Origin: Selaginella moellendorffii
Taxonomy: Eukaryota; Streptophyta; Lycopodiopsida; Selaginellales; Selaginellaceae
Direction of reading: 5' to 3'
Length of the DNA: 64,000 nt
NCBI RefSeq assembly: GCF_000143415.4
Contig: NW_003314265.1
Span: forward strand, 1,508,446 to 1,572,445
In this document: piece by piece, positions 10,465 through 21,612 of the stretch
Layout of the letters: every line of letters begins with the position of its first letter
Position numbering within the stretch: position 1 is the first letter of the stretch
Program-made: the position numbers and the translations under genes
The notes under the pieces: model-generated
What the model was told of the DNA's origin: nothing
What the model saw: the letters and a program-made list of their open reading frames with translations, nothing else
Database searches by the model: none

Positions 10465-11964
10465 CTACTGCATTTCAATTGCTTCTATACATTCTGAAAC
10501 ACTGGCATTTCTCTCCATTGCAGCCATGAGAGAATCAAACGCCTTGCTTTTGTTCTTTACAAGTGATCCGGCATAGAGAACCTGATGCAAAACAAAGTCC
10601 GAGAGAACATGAATGTATGTAAAATATTATAGCTTCTTACAGCCCATCGAGTGAGATTTTGCTGTTGTTCGTTACTGAGTTTGGGTTTGGATCTGTTAAT
10701 GAGCCTCTGCATTCAGAAAGCATAAGGTTGCGAAAAACCTTTTAATGTAATCAACCTGAAGGGAGAATAAATCGGCAGACTGGCCAATAACTTTGTCATA
10801 TTTTAGAGCCTCGGCAGCAAGCCCAGCCATTGAAACGACAGCCAGCCTGATACAATAGAAAGAAACTTCAAAAGAAAGAAAGGAGTTCGAGTTCAGATAC
10901 CTGTCAAGTTCGTTGCCGTCGAGAAACCCTTCGTAAATTTTCTTCTGTAGCTTTTCATCGACCAAGTTGACATGCTCTTTGCCGATGTCTAAAGAGTATC
11001 CCAGAACAGGAAGGCCGACCAGATAAGCAACTGGAAGAAACATCAGCGTATACAGTTCTTGCAGAGTTCATGTTTCTACTTACTGAGGAAATGAGCCGCT
11101 TCATGACGAAGAAGCCGCTCTTGGTAATCTGGAAACACCGATGAGAAGCTGTTGATAGCAGCTTGCAAAAGCCTGAGAAATCAGCTGTAAGAAACTCAGT
11201 GAGAAGCTTTCTCCTGGGTTGAAAATTAAATACCCCGGTGCTGTGCTTCCGATGGCCAGAACTGCTAGTGAGATTCCTCCCAGCAGATAAGGAACGAAGA
11301 ATCCCCAATCCTGTCAAACTTTGTCACAATGAAAGAGAATTAACTAGCTAGATAGATCATGTACTCCGGGGAGCTGGCCCGCTATAACTGCAAGAAAGCT
11401 CGTTGTTCCTACAACCGTCACCAAGAACGCGAGCTGCAAGAGCATCAACTTCAGCTCACAGGAAAAAACCCAAAGTAACAGTGAGAGTAACTCACATCGT
11501 TTCGGACACTCGGAATAGCGAGATTCTCCGCGTTTTTCAGTCCCAGCGAAGTTAGCTCGCGCAAGTACGTCTGAAAAAACCGAAGAGTCGATAAAGAAGC
11601 AAAAATTGTCTTTTACATTTCGACGAGAAACATTGGGCTGAGATTTCCACTGCTTTGCCCATCCCGCCTCGCTCAGCTTGTCCAGCGCCAATCTCACGCT
11701 GTCGGCATCCTTCTGCATTGTAAATCTCTAGGCTTAACCAACACATCCAAGCGCTTTGCTTACCGACGAGATCGCATCACCGAGCGATGCAACAAGATCA
11801 TTCACATCATTCACATTCGCCGATGCCACAGCACCCTCGCCATCCCCCGCCGCCGCGGCAGCACGGACGCATGAGCGCGCCCTTCCGCCGGGAAGAACCC
11901 TAGCACAATGCCTGTGAAAACCTCCTCCATACGAGGCGGGAATGCAAGGCAATGTGATAGCCAT
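10465..11964 (-). CDS. Plastid membrane protein with M41 (FtsH-like) peptidase fold, no AAA domain
   Basis: About 320 residues in ten exons. The N-terminus (MAITLPCIPASYGGG, then R/A-rich) looks like a plastid transit peptide. Exons 11764-11964, 11617-11712 and 11496-11570 are phase-checked; the rest are read by splice consensus. After a hydrophobic region (AFLVTVVGTTSFLAVIAG, then YLLGGISLAVLAIG) comes RHEAAHFLIAYLVGLPVLGY, holding an HEAAH zinc-binding motif. Then LAVVSMAGLAAEALKYDKV and GQSADLFSLQ follow, the latter at the place of the third metal ligand Asp in FtsH. It ends SVSECIEAIEMQ. It matches my memory of an Arabidopsis 'stress regulated' M41-like family (AT5G27290 type). Metal-binding residues look intact, so activity is possible but untested. 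No ATPase module is present. Confidence 0.82.
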
Positions 11965-12252
11965 AGAGAACGAACGAGAACCCGCCACGTGTCTAGGGCA
12001 GGAAATCCTCGATTATCATCCATCTCAAGCGTGATCTCTACCATGATCACCTTTGAATCCAATCGTTCCAAACAATGTCACAATCAATCATGCATGACCT
12101 CTGCCATGATTGGCAATGTCACAATCAAATACATCGAGTTCTCTCCGGGAGCCGGCCAGCCTAAAATCCTCACCAAGAAAACAAAGACCGAACAAATAAA
12201 GCAAATAGGCGGGAGCGATTATTTTAAAAAAATGTTCGTTATCTCGAGTCGA

Positions 12253-13350
12253 TCATTTGTCACTCTGATCAATCGTGCTCCTTGTCTCTCCTAGCTCTAC
12301 ATCCAAAGAATTTTGATTCAACGGTTTCTTCTCCTCTTGATCCGTGTCAGTCTCCTCCTCCTCTGGATCCTGATCGTCCAGCGGTGCCGGGCGCTTCTCC
12401 AGCGACTGCTGGTACGCGATCCCCCCGCCAATGCAGGTGAGCAGCGCGATCGTCCCCGCCAGCGACGCGTGCCTGTCCCACACCACCAGATTTATCGCCA
12501 CCGTGAGCAGCTTGTTCACCACCCCGAGCACCGTGAAGCTCGTCGCGGAGATATTCTTCCGGCAGGCAAACCCAAAGAACGAAATCGACAGCCCAAACGC
12601 GCACGACAGCACCACGGGCAGCCAGGTGCCCAAGGAGCGCCACTCCACCGCCGCCACGCCCGCCACCACCGCCCCACCACGAAACGACGCCACTGCCGCG
12701 CTCCCCTCGCCAGTGACTAGCAGCTCCACCGGGTATAGCAGCAGGGCCTCAAAATTATTGTAGAGCACGAGGCCCCACGTACCCAGCCCCACGGTCATGA
12801 CCACATGCTTGATATACACAAAGTCGACGGCCATGCTGGCCAAATAGGCCATGGCCCATCCGTACGCGTGGAGCTCGAAGTGGGAGTCCGTGGTCACGTA
12901 CGCGGCGGCGCCGCCCAGGATGAGCGCCAGCGCCGCCCAGGTTCTTGGGAGCGGCCAGGGCTGGCGGAGGAAGACCGTGTCGCCCACGGCCACCAGCAGC
13001 GGCACGGCGGAGCGAAACACAATGAATGTGTCAACGTTGGCGTGGAGGAGGAGCTCGCTGTTGGTGAAGAGGGACATGTAGTAGCAGAGCGCGGCGGGGA
13101 TGAAGCGGAGAAGCGTGGCGGCGCGGAGGGGGTCGTGGTCGAGCAGTCCCGCGCCGCCGGGGCCGAGGAGGAAGACGGCAAGCGCGCTGGTGGCGTACTG
13201 GAGCGCGGTGAGCGAGCCCGGGAAGGGGAAGCGCATCACCGCCCACTTGTTGATGATGGAGAGGAGCGACGCCGAGAGGCAGTAGCCGGCGGCGGTGCCG
13301 TAGACAGCGGCGGCGTTGAGGAGGAAGGCGGGGGGCGATCCCAATTTCAT
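12253..13350 (-). CDS. Golgi GDP-sugar transporter, GONST3/GONST4 (GDP-fucose) type
   Basis: Nucleotide-sugar antiporter of the NST/TPT drug-metabolite superfamily, 365 residues in a single exon. About ten hydrophobic segments are seen, from AAGYCLSASLLSIINKWAVM through SFTVLGVVNKLLTVAINLVV to the last, TIALLTCIGGGIAYQQS. The phrases INKWAVMRFPFPGSLTALQY and the VNKLLTVAIN-VVWD-H block are diagnostic of the GDP-sugar subgroup. The hydrophilic tail is acidic (DDQDPEEEETDTDQEE). It would import GDP-fucose or GDP-mannose into the Golgi lumen for wall polymer and glycoprotein synthesis. Exact substrate cannot be read from sequence. A GT microsatellite (13440-13469) lies in its 5' leader, about 90 bp upstream of the ATG. 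Confidence 0.9.
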   Translation of the reverse strand: MKLGSPPAFLLNAAAVYGTAAGYCLSASLLSIINKWAVMRFPFPGSLTALQYATSALAVFLLGPGGAGLLDHDPLRAATLLRFIPAALCYYMSLFTNSELLLHANVDTFIVFRSAVPLLVAVGDTVFLRQPWPLPRTWAALALILGGAAAYVTTDSHFELHAYGWAMAYLASMAVDFVYIKHVVMTVGLGTWGLVLYNNFEALLLYPVELLVTGEGSAAVASFRGGAVVAGVAAVEWRSLGTWLPVVLSCAFGLSISFFGFACRKNISATSFTVLGVVNKLLTVAINLVVWDRHASLAGTIALLTCIGGGIAYQQSLEKRPAPLDDQDPEEEETDTDQEEKKPLNQNSLDVELGETRSTIDQSDK

Positions 13351-13439
13351 GGTTGCTGCGCGATCAATCTGGAGGGGGAGATCAAGAAGAGGGAGCGAGC
13401 GAGCGAATTGGATCGGGGAATTCGTTAGATTGAGACCAT

Positions 13440-13469
13440 TGTGTGTGTGTGTGAGTGTGTGTGTGTACC
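13440..13469. repeat. GT microsatellite in 5' leader of the transporter gene
   Basis: An interrupted (GT)n tract lies upstream of the minus-strand ATG at 13350. In the sense of the gene it is a CA tract. No function is claimed. Confidence 0.9.
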
Positions 13470-13619
13470 AGAAGCCAGCGGGATTTACGTTGCTGCCGCC
13501 GCTTTCGCAGGCGCGCCTCCTCCATTCTGCGCCATTGCGTCCTCCGCTTCCCTAGAAAACTAGATACAGAGCATAGTAATCTCCGGTACGGAATTAGACA
13601 ACGTCGTACGGCAAAGATC

Positions 13620-14363
13620 TTAGATCCGGTTGGCGATGGCGAAGGCGACCTTGCAGTGCTTCTTGGCCTCCTCCAGCCGCTGGAACAGCGCCTCGCCCTT
13701 GTTCGCGGCCTTGACCAGCTTTAGCTCCGCCTCGAGCAGCTCCATTGCGCGTAGCAGCTCCAGGACGTCGAGATCCCGCACGCCCTCCTCGCCCATGAGC
13801 TTCTTGGCGTCCTTCCTCACCTTGGCGATCACCACCGCGCCCGATGCCGCGATGATCTGTCCGCTGCCGAATCCTCTGTCCAGCAGCCCGCCGTACATGA
13901 TCATCAGGTCCCCGATCGCCGCGCCCTTGCCCCGCGTCAGCACCCATCGCTTCGTCCTGTATGGCGCGCTGAATGCCTCCACCTGGCCGCGGTTCCTGGC
14001 CATGATCTTGGCCTCCTCCACCGATGGCCCTCTCTCTAGCTTGGCATTGCTCACTTCCTCCGCTGGATTGCTCGCATTCTCGACATCCGGCTCTGCAATC
14101 CCTCCATCGGTCTTTGGATCACCAATGTCCTGATCGCGAGCCACTGCGAGCCTGCTTGGTGATTCCGATTGGCCAGAGCAAGCCACAATTCGCAGATTTC
14201 CCTGCAATGCGTGCCGTGATTGACATTGCTTCCGGCCCGGGCTCCAATGCGCGGGCCGAAACAATGTGGGGGAATTCGCGGCCAGTCCCGCCATAGCCAG
14301 AGATGGGAGATAAGCTGGTGGAGCGAAAATGGACGGTGGAGATTTGATAAGAAAGAAATGCAT
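13620..14363 (-). CDS. Predicted plastid protein of unknown function
   Basis: Single exon, 247 residues, stop TAA at 13620-13622. The N-terminus is Ser/Pro/Arg-rich with few acidic residues. A second ATG (MAGLAANSPTLF, near 14294) would also give a typical transit peptide and may be the true start. A low-complexity acidic linker follows. Then comes a compact, conserved-looking domain: EEAKIMARNRGQVEAFSAPY, RTKRWVLTRGKGAAIGDLM, MYGGLLDRGFGSGQIIAASG, and a C-terminal helical part (LELLRAMELLEAELKLVKAA, AKKHCKVAFAIANRI). I do not recognise the family. Plastid targeting is inferred from composition. Confidence 0.7.
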   Translation of the reverse strand: MHFFLIKSPPSIFAPPAYLPSLAMAGLAANSPTLFRPAHWSPGRKQCQSRHALQGNLRIVACSGQSESPSRLAVARDQDIGDPKTDGGIAEPDVENASNPAEEVSNAKLERGPSVEEAKIMARNRGQVEAFSAPYRTKRWVLTRGKGAAIGDLMIMYGGLLDRGFGSGQIIAASGAVVIAKVRKDAKKLMGEEGVRDLDVLELLRAMELLEAELKLVKAANKGEALFQRLEEAKKHCKVAFAIANRI

Positions 14364-15728
14364 TGTCTGTCATGGGAAGATTTAAAACAACAAAAAAGGG
14401 TAGCGGAGACCACACTGCTTGTTCATACTTAGTGCCTTGCACATGATCGAGAAAAGCTTGTTTCTTCTTTAAACTAGGAATCTGACCTTTCATGGTATAA
14501 ATTTAGTGTTTGCGCTCAGCTTGAGTGTGGATGTGAAAGTATTAAATGAGTTAATTTTGGTTTTCACTTTATTAACTTCACTTGAGGTATTTGATCAGGC
14601 ACTATGTTTTTATTTTTCGTTTTTCCATTTTTTTTTTACAGGATTGCAATATGTTCTCTAGATTGTATAATGATTCCACAGTCAATTTTATTGGTGTTTT
14701 ATGGCCATTTTGTTCACCATCTAAATGGTTGAGGTCTAATTTGCCTCTGGGTTCAAAGCTTGGAAATGATAATGGTGAGCTTGTTTTGGGTACAGAATTT
14801 TGGAAGACATCAATACTTTCTAGATGCTTTGGGAAGTTGCTTAAACAGCACAGGCCAATATATTCCTACAGCATTTCCCTTGGACATAATGAGAATGGTT
14901 ATCTGATATTCTGTACATAGTATATTAATAAAATAAATCTCTCCTTCTGTGTGAATATAAGAATCCTAATTAGAAAATTAATTTTGTACTTTTAAATGCT
15001 ATTTAACTTTATAAAATGACTTACAAAAACCTGAAAAACTGGGCAAGACAAAATATAATGATAAAAAAAGAAGAAATGTTAAATAGGTATTTTGGGCCCA
15101 GACCAAAATAAAAGTAAAAAAAGAAAATACTAAGAATAAGTATGTGTACAATTTGGCGATAAATGTGATTGTGCATGAGAGCATTATATATTTATATATG
15201 TGTAATTTTTTATTTTCATGAGTTGCATGAAAAAATATTATGCATACAATCACTTTTTGATTGCTATATAAGCAATTAAAACATGATTGTTATTTGAAAA
15301 AGGTTTTAGCTTTTTAAATTCTTTCTGGAAGACTATTTATAATGTCTCTCTTTGAAGATGATTAGGAAGGGAACATTTTAGGATCTGGTGGCAGATATTA
15401 CCACTATGATTAAGGCCAGTGGTCAACAAAAGCAATTCAATGTTGCATGTATAAGAGATGCACACATTTCATCTTCAATACTAGATCTGGAAGAGGTTTG
15501 TGGCATTTCTCTAGTCTCTATAGTAAAACTAGGACTCTTTTAAAGATGGGTTAGTGCATTTATCTCGTGTAGGAGGCAGGGTAACATGCTCCTGGAAAAT
15601 GTTCACACCTTGCTTGGATTTACAAATTAAAGTCATATTGTGATTGGGCATTGTTTTAGCACTAGAAGCAAGTTGGTGGTGGAATGCTTTATAGTAGCAA
15701 TTTTGCATATCATGGAACATAATAGATG

Positions 15729-15828
15729 NNNNNNNNNNNNNNNNNNNNNNNNNNNNNNNNNNNNNNNNNNNNNNNNNNNNNNNNNNNNNNNNNNNNNNNN
15801 NNNNNNNNNNNNNNNNNNNNNNNNNNNN
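15729..15828. other. Assembly gap, 100 N
   Basis: Exactly 100 undetermined bases, the usual placeholder for a gap of unknown size. Any open frame running through it is meaningless. Confidence 0.99.
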
Positions 15829-16023
15829 TGTTTGACAAGAGACTTAGCTTAGTTAATTGTGATCATCTCTCTCCTCTCATTTCTCACAGTTGTGACTTAT
15901 TTCTCATGGCTTGGAGGTGTATGTCAATCATATCATGCCCTAATATAAGCATTATGCTTCAATTAATTGATTGCATCTTTTATTTCTTGTGGCCTATTTA
16001 CAATGTGGTGCCCTAATCTAATG

Positions 16024-16137
16024 TGGTGGCAAGTGTGATCAATTGGAGCACAATGATGAGTGTGATTAATTGGAGTGTAGTGGTGAGCATGATCAATTGG
16101 AGCATGGTGGCAAGCTTGATCTATTAGAGTGTAGATG
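16024..16137. repeat. Degenerate 27-30 bp minisatellite, four units
   Basis: Four imperfect copies of TGGTGAGxxTGATCAATTGGAGxxxx follow each other, with the core GATCAATTGGAG or GATTAATTGGAG conserved. The last copy is the most diverged (GATCTATTAGAG). Confidence 0.75.
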
Positions 16138-18826
16138 CAAAACATTTCTTTAGGTACTTAGGGTGTTGAGTGTAGTGATTTTTGGCATTATAATGGTTAG
16201 TTGCATTGCAAATCGATAACATAAGTTTTTTCTTTTTGGGTTTTGCTCCTTAATTTAAGTTTTGTGGTTGTTGTAGTGATTGTGTTGTGGTGCATTATAA
16301 TGCAACGGTTATACATAAATAAATAACTGATTTATGCCCATTCCTCTCCAATGCATGTACTAATATGTTTCTTTCCATAGCTAAGAAGCAGAGAGTTTTG
16401 CAACAATAGGAACAATATGCACCTGGGTATATGGCTATAATGTGGCAGTTTGCTAACTTGCTAGGTCTAAACACTTGTATTATCTCATTGATGCAGACGC
16501 ACTTTTGAGCAAGCCTTTTGCTAGTATGTTTTGAATTTTAAAATGCATGTGAAGTCATTCATCTCATTTATTATGTCAAGCGTCAGGAATTAAGGCATTG
16601 TTGTGCTAATTGAGGATAGTAGGCTAGTAGAGTTTGCATGTGGGGATATTGTTTATATACCTTTGCACATCTATGTTTTTGTGTGTTTTTCAAGAGAAAA
16701 ATTTATGCTCTATTGGACCAGGCACTAGGATTTCTTAAGCATAGCTTTGGTGGCAATATTTGCTGATATACAAGCTCAAGATTGAAGACCATGTTATCCT
16801 CTTTTCTCCCAATATAGCAAGTGTGTGTGTGTGGGGGGTTTCCATGCAACCATGCAAGTTACAAAGCCAACAACACAAATAGAGGATGATGTTGTGGAGG
16901 AAGGTGAAGAGGGAGTGGCAAAAGAGCATCCCACTACCATGGAGATCCCAGAAGAAGTAGTGTTAGATCCCAAGAATGCAAAAGAAGTAGTTTTATAAGT
17001 GTAAGATGCCAAACCAGAAAAAGTTTATGTCACTATGGATGGTGTGATCATAATTTATGATATGTAAACATTACATTGAACCCTTTGCTTCTTTTTAGAT
17101 TTTTATTTCTTTGCATGGTTGCTACCACAGCTACAATGCAATTTTACATTGTGTAGTGTGAGATGGTGGACAAATGCAAGCTGGTGGTTGAATGCAAGGT
17201 TGTCAATGAACACGAAGTGGTAGAGAAGGACCTTCCTCATAATGTTATAGAGGAAGACCCTTCATGCGGGCACAAGGTGATGGTGGAGGAGACCCCATGT
17301 GGTATGGTAGTGGAGGAGGTTGGGCCTCCTCGTGAAATAGACACCCCAAGCTCACAGGTGTATGGTTCATATGATGAGGCTATATTTCATGTGAAGTAAG
17401 GAAAGAGGCTTTAGTTGAGGTTCCTTTAGCCAGCGAGCTAATGATGAGGAGGATGCTCCAGCTAACAAGGGAACACTCCTCACTGCATAGTGGTTCTTAG
17501 TGAAGAGGTGGAGGTGCCATGCAATAGCCTCCATGAAATAGAGGCTCCAAGCCTCCTTGTGAGCATGAGGATCTATGAAAGCTTCTTTATGAGTAAGAAT
17601 TGAAGGCTTATGCAAGATAAAGCTAATCCACTTTATGGTTTGTTGTTTTTAGGATAGACAAGATCACCATCTCAATGGAGTCTAAGCACAAGTCATCACC
17701 CTAATAGTTTATGTGAAATTATATAATACATTGTTAAAAGACTTGTATACTATTTATATTTAAATTCTTTTATCATAAGATTACATTACTATTATAAACT
17801 ACAAACTTGAAATTCTAAACAAGTTGGATCAAGTTAATAGTGCCTCACCTAATCATGCTCTTAAGAGTCTAGAGGTGGGAACCTTCTGTGGGAAAAAAAA
17901 TTTAACAATAATGATTACTGAATGTTACTTCTTAGATATTAAGTCAAGTTTATTATAAATTGGCTTAGCCTACATTTTCAAGCTCTTTTTTAAGATTAAG
18001 TTTTAAAAAGTGAATAAAATTATCACTCTCTATAGCCTTCTATACAATAGGGTGGAGTGGAATACTTTAGAAATTCTCTCCACTCTATTGTAATAATTCT
18101 CTGTCTTTATGATTATAGAATTAGAAAAATTAATTATATTTTCCAAGTATTAATTTGAGAATAAAATGGTATTATATAGCCCATTGTCTTTATTAATTTT
18201 CTCCAGATGTACTAATATGAAAAACTATATTTTAGTTATAGTTAATGATAGTAGACATTGGTGCTCTATATGCATCCACATATTCGTTTTTATGCATGCC
18301 TGCAACCTCCGCCTTTAGGTCAATTTAAACCTGGGTCAAGTTTTATTTTATAACTCGCCATAACCTTTATGATAGGCTTTACTAAACTCTATTCTCCACT
18401 ACGTTTTGCCCTTTACCTTTATAGCCGGAGAAGATAGGTGGAATACACTCTAAATACAGACCCATTGCTGCCCCGCGAAACTCCAAAAATTCACCCGCTA
18501 TCTATCGAGCAAGAGCAGAAATCATCTGGACTACATGTAGTGATCTGTACAGAAGGTAATCTCTTGGTATTCATGGAGCCCTGGTTCTCTGGGTGCGGCA
18601 ATTCACTAAGAAGGCGGAGAGAACTCGCCTTAAGTCTTGCTTACGCGCGTGAAGCACGCAAGGATTTATTCTTGCCGGCGAGCAAACAAACCGTGTTTTA
18701 AATAGGATTGAATTCAATGATTAAATAACTCAAGACATTAGATTGAAAACTAAACCAATATATATACCACGTGATTTGCGATTCATTTGATATTCACAGA
18801 TAACAAAGGAGGTAAGAATCGAGCCA

Positions 18827-20096
18827 TCAGAAGGCAATGAGAATCCAGCCCATGGTGCAACCAAATACCAAGCCAGCACCCGCGAGACTAACTCCCAGAG
18901 CAAATGCCAGTCCCACTGTACATCCCAGTACCATCGAGTTATCTGACTGCCTGCTGCGTTTCTTAGATCTCATGCCTTCTTGGTGCTGTTTGCTGGGATT
19001 GCTGGAGCGCTTGAGCGAGGAGCTGTGCTGCTGGTCCATCTTATCAAAAGCAGCGTCTTCATCTTGGGGCCATTGCTCTCCTAGCTCTTCTTCCTGTCGC
19101 CTAAGAATCGAGTTCTCTGCCTCTAAGTATCTGACCCAGTGCTTGTATGTTAGCGACACGGACGCCTCCCGGAAGAAGAGCTTTAGGAGCTGGTCTCTCT
19201 CCGATACCGCCTCGGCTGCCCGCTTCTCGGCCTCCCTGGCTCGTGTCTGCGACCGGCAAAGGGCCTCCCCGAGCAGCTCCGAGTCCATGTTCTTCCAAAA
19301 CATAGCGTCATTCCTGGAATTGAGAAGTATGAAACACTAGCACACGAAAAAATAGTGGGAGTGTAAGTTACCTCTCTTCTTCTGCTGTCGGTTTTTCTTG
19401 AGAGATCTCGACTGGAGTCGGGATTTTGCTCTTCAGTTTCGGATCCAAAGCTCCAAGGCTTCGAAACGCCAATGACGGTGCGGACGATGGTAGACCGGGT
19501 GTTGCGAGCTTCTCCCCCCCACCACCATGGAAAACATCCTCCTTCATGGCCGAAGGTCTCAGCAAGCCTTTTGCTGCCGGCGAGAGAGGCGGCGGCAAGT
19601 CACAGTTTCCCATATCCTCGGAAGACTTCCTCGCAATGAGAGCTGCCAGTTCGCTTTTGTTGGCGTGTCGCCACCTTTGGCCCATCACCTCGAGATTCTT
19701 GGCGGATAAGCTGCAGCTCACGCTCGTCTTCTCGGCTAGTGACCGGTCCTTGTCAAAATCTTTTGCATCGGTGGTGCACGTCGATGGCGAATCTATAGCT
19801 TGCCAGTCCGACTCGAGTGACTTAGTCCCCGCCTCTGCTTCCAGGCCCAAGCTTTTCTTAGATGGCGATCGATCACCGTCGTTTTCCATGTGAAAGTGGA
19901 AATCTAGCTTCCTGTCCGGCAAGAAGTAGTGCGAGCTGACGGCACTCCACCCATCGCTAAGCTCGTATTTCCCTCCTTGTGCCTTTGTCTTATAGGCCTC
20001 GTCGTCCGGCTTTGATGATCGCTTGGCGTCCTCGTGGAGTAAGTAGCAAGTGGCGGCTGTTCTGTGCCAGGCGGTCCTCATCTCCGCGGCGGCCAT
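18827..20096 (-). CDS. Conserved plant coiled-coil protein with C-terminal membrane segment, function unknown
   Basis: 403 residues from two exons, 19372-20096 and 18827-19313, joined across a 58-nt GT-AG intron in phase 2. The start used, MAAAEMRTAWHRTAATC, follows a possible splice acceptor (CTGCAG), so an extra 5' exon may exist. Features in order: MRTAWHR/EDAKRS start; GQRWRHANKSELAALIARKS; ENCDLPPP-like block; a charged coiled-coil (SQTRAREAEKRAAEAVSERD, QLLKLFFREASVSLTYKHWV); a basic stretch (MRSKKRSRQ); and a Gly/Ala-rich hydrophobic end (VGLAFALGVSLAGAGLVFG, MGWILIAF) that should act as a tail anchor. I recall a plant-specific family of unknown function with the same order of blocks. 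Role unknown. Confidence 0.75.
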
Positions 20097-20472
20097 CTCC
20101 TGCAGCACGACGATAGTGTCACGTTTGGTCCTTCCAAGGAGGAAGAACAAAAAAAAAAAACTATCCAAAAGGCTGGAACTTACTTAGAACAGTGACCCGC
20201 AAGAAAGCACTGACCCCGACGAGAGTCGCTGGCACGTCAAAAAATTTCCCAAATGCTCGGGCGGTAGAGTGTCAGGGAAGGAATAATGTCATTGCCTTGG
20301 CTTGACGAGCAGAATCGCGAAGCGAAATCGCGACTACCCTACGCGAGCTAAAGAAAGAGAAAAATCGCGACACGAGATCTAAGATCAGATCTAACCTGGA
20401 AAAGGTGCGCACCACGAAATTCTAGAGGCGTGGGGCGGATAGCGCTTCATCCCCGTGCCATCGCGAGCTGAT

Positions 20473-20481
20473 AAACCCTAA
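20473..20481 (-). promoter_or_regulatory. Telo-box upstream of the coiled-coil gene
   Basis: A perfect AAACCCTAA lies about 380 bp upstream of the minus-strand start at 20096, in the 592-bp spacer towards ABA4. This motif is a known cis-element in plant promoters of actively growing tissue. Function here is inferred. Confidence 0.4.
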
Positions 20482-20688
20482 ATTCGCCATGGATACTTGT
20501 CCTCCTAAATTGCCTTCTTCGCTCGTATCGCATGAGCGCGGAAAAGAAAAATCCCCAATTCCTGTCATATGACATTCGCTTACGTGTCAGATGACGTGTC
20601 TTATCATCTGAACCCTCGATAATATCCTCATTGTTTTTTATCCACTGACCAATCTCAAGGACACAGCGCAAAAGTACATTATGTTATC

Positions 20689-21612
20689 CTAATCTTTGGC
20701 TTTAATCACGGAGCCGCTATTTTCTCCGGGTGTACTTTGTGCACTCGATTCATTAGTGTCAAAGCCTGTGTCACACACGCAAAAGAAAAAAGCGAAGGAA
20801 TCAGTCAAGGAAAATGCGAAGTTTGCAAGCTTGAGAACCTTTGTGAAGATGTGGCAAATCATGCCGATCGGGCAGAACATGAGGCACAGTATCAACGAAT
20901 GGCGAGTTTCAATGTTGTGTTCCAGCCCTTCGAGATAGATTTGTCTGGAAACAAGAGTTTAGGCGAGGTATGAAAGTGAATTCACAGAGTACCTCCCTAC
21001 GAATAGATCAGCAGCAAGAAGATGCACCCAGGCGGATGCAACGGTTACTGTGCTGGCAAACATTTGAGTAATCCCAGCGAGCTGCAAGAAGTTTTGTTAG
21101 AATTTTCCTTTTGGCTGAAAGCTGAAAGTACCTCTGGAAGGTAGTGCTTGGTTGCAAACATGTAGTGTAGAGTGTTAGGCGTCCAGGAAATGGATAGAAG
21201 ATAAGTGTACATGGCTCCGAGGACGACGTGAGGGATGTTGCTTTCAATCACACGCTTTGTCTGGAAAAGAAGATGTGAGTTAGCTAAGCTACAAAACTGA
21301 AATCTTAGATCAGCTCACCCAAGTTTTCTTTGGAGCCAGAATCATGATGGTGTAGAAGGGCATCACCAGCGTTGTCGCAAGCGTGAAGAGCGTGGATGAG
21401 AGTTGCACTGTGCTTGTAACTGCTTGGACAGGCACTGGACAACACCAAACTCTAAGAACAGTTGCAAGAGACGAGAAAGATGACTCACAGGATGCGGAGA
21501 TTTTATGGGGCCGACTTTGCCGCTTATGCTGGAACTTCGTCAGCTTGGATGAGAACAGTCCGCGACTTGGAAGTGTGGCAAGTGGAGGAGATCTAGTAGA
21601 TCGAGGTACCAT
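20689..21612 (-). CDS. ABA4: ABA4-like protein (neoxanthin formation, abscisic acid precursor pathway)
   Basis: Plastid membrane protein of the DUF4281 family, needed in Arabidopsis for neoxanthin. Five exons: 21489-21612, 21319-21434, 21132-21260, 20993-21081, 20689-20944; total 237 residues, phases consistent. An R/S/P-rich transit-like lead is followed by hydrophobic blocks: [80 protein letters not shown], and [20 protein letters not shown]. These match ABA4 closely. The start is the ATG that directly follows a splice-acceptor-like CAAAG, so a further 5' exon is possible. The last exon reads about 45 residues past the usual end; a splice could shorten this. Confidence 0.88.

Larger units (their letters stand above)
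14364..18826. other. AT-rich, gene-poor island with assembly gap
   Basis: No supported gene. Short open frames at 16858-16998 and 17163-17399 are Glu/Val-rich (VEEDPSCGHKVMVEE type) and could be remnants of a mobile element, but no reverse transcriptase, integrase or transposase motif is visible. The region contains an assembly gap (15729-15828) and a degenerate minisatellite (16024-16137). Confidence 0.6.

Noticed and set aside
13440-13469. GT tract as a functional 5' splice cluster
   Set aside because: The transporter gene is on the other strand, where the tract reads CA; no exon joins it.
15640-16016. Open frames running through the N run
   Set aside because: They exist only because undetermined bases cannot encode a stop.
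17163-17399. Val/Glu-rich frame as a gene
   Set aside because: Low complexity, no splice partners or conserved domain, and it lies in a repeat-like AT-rich island.
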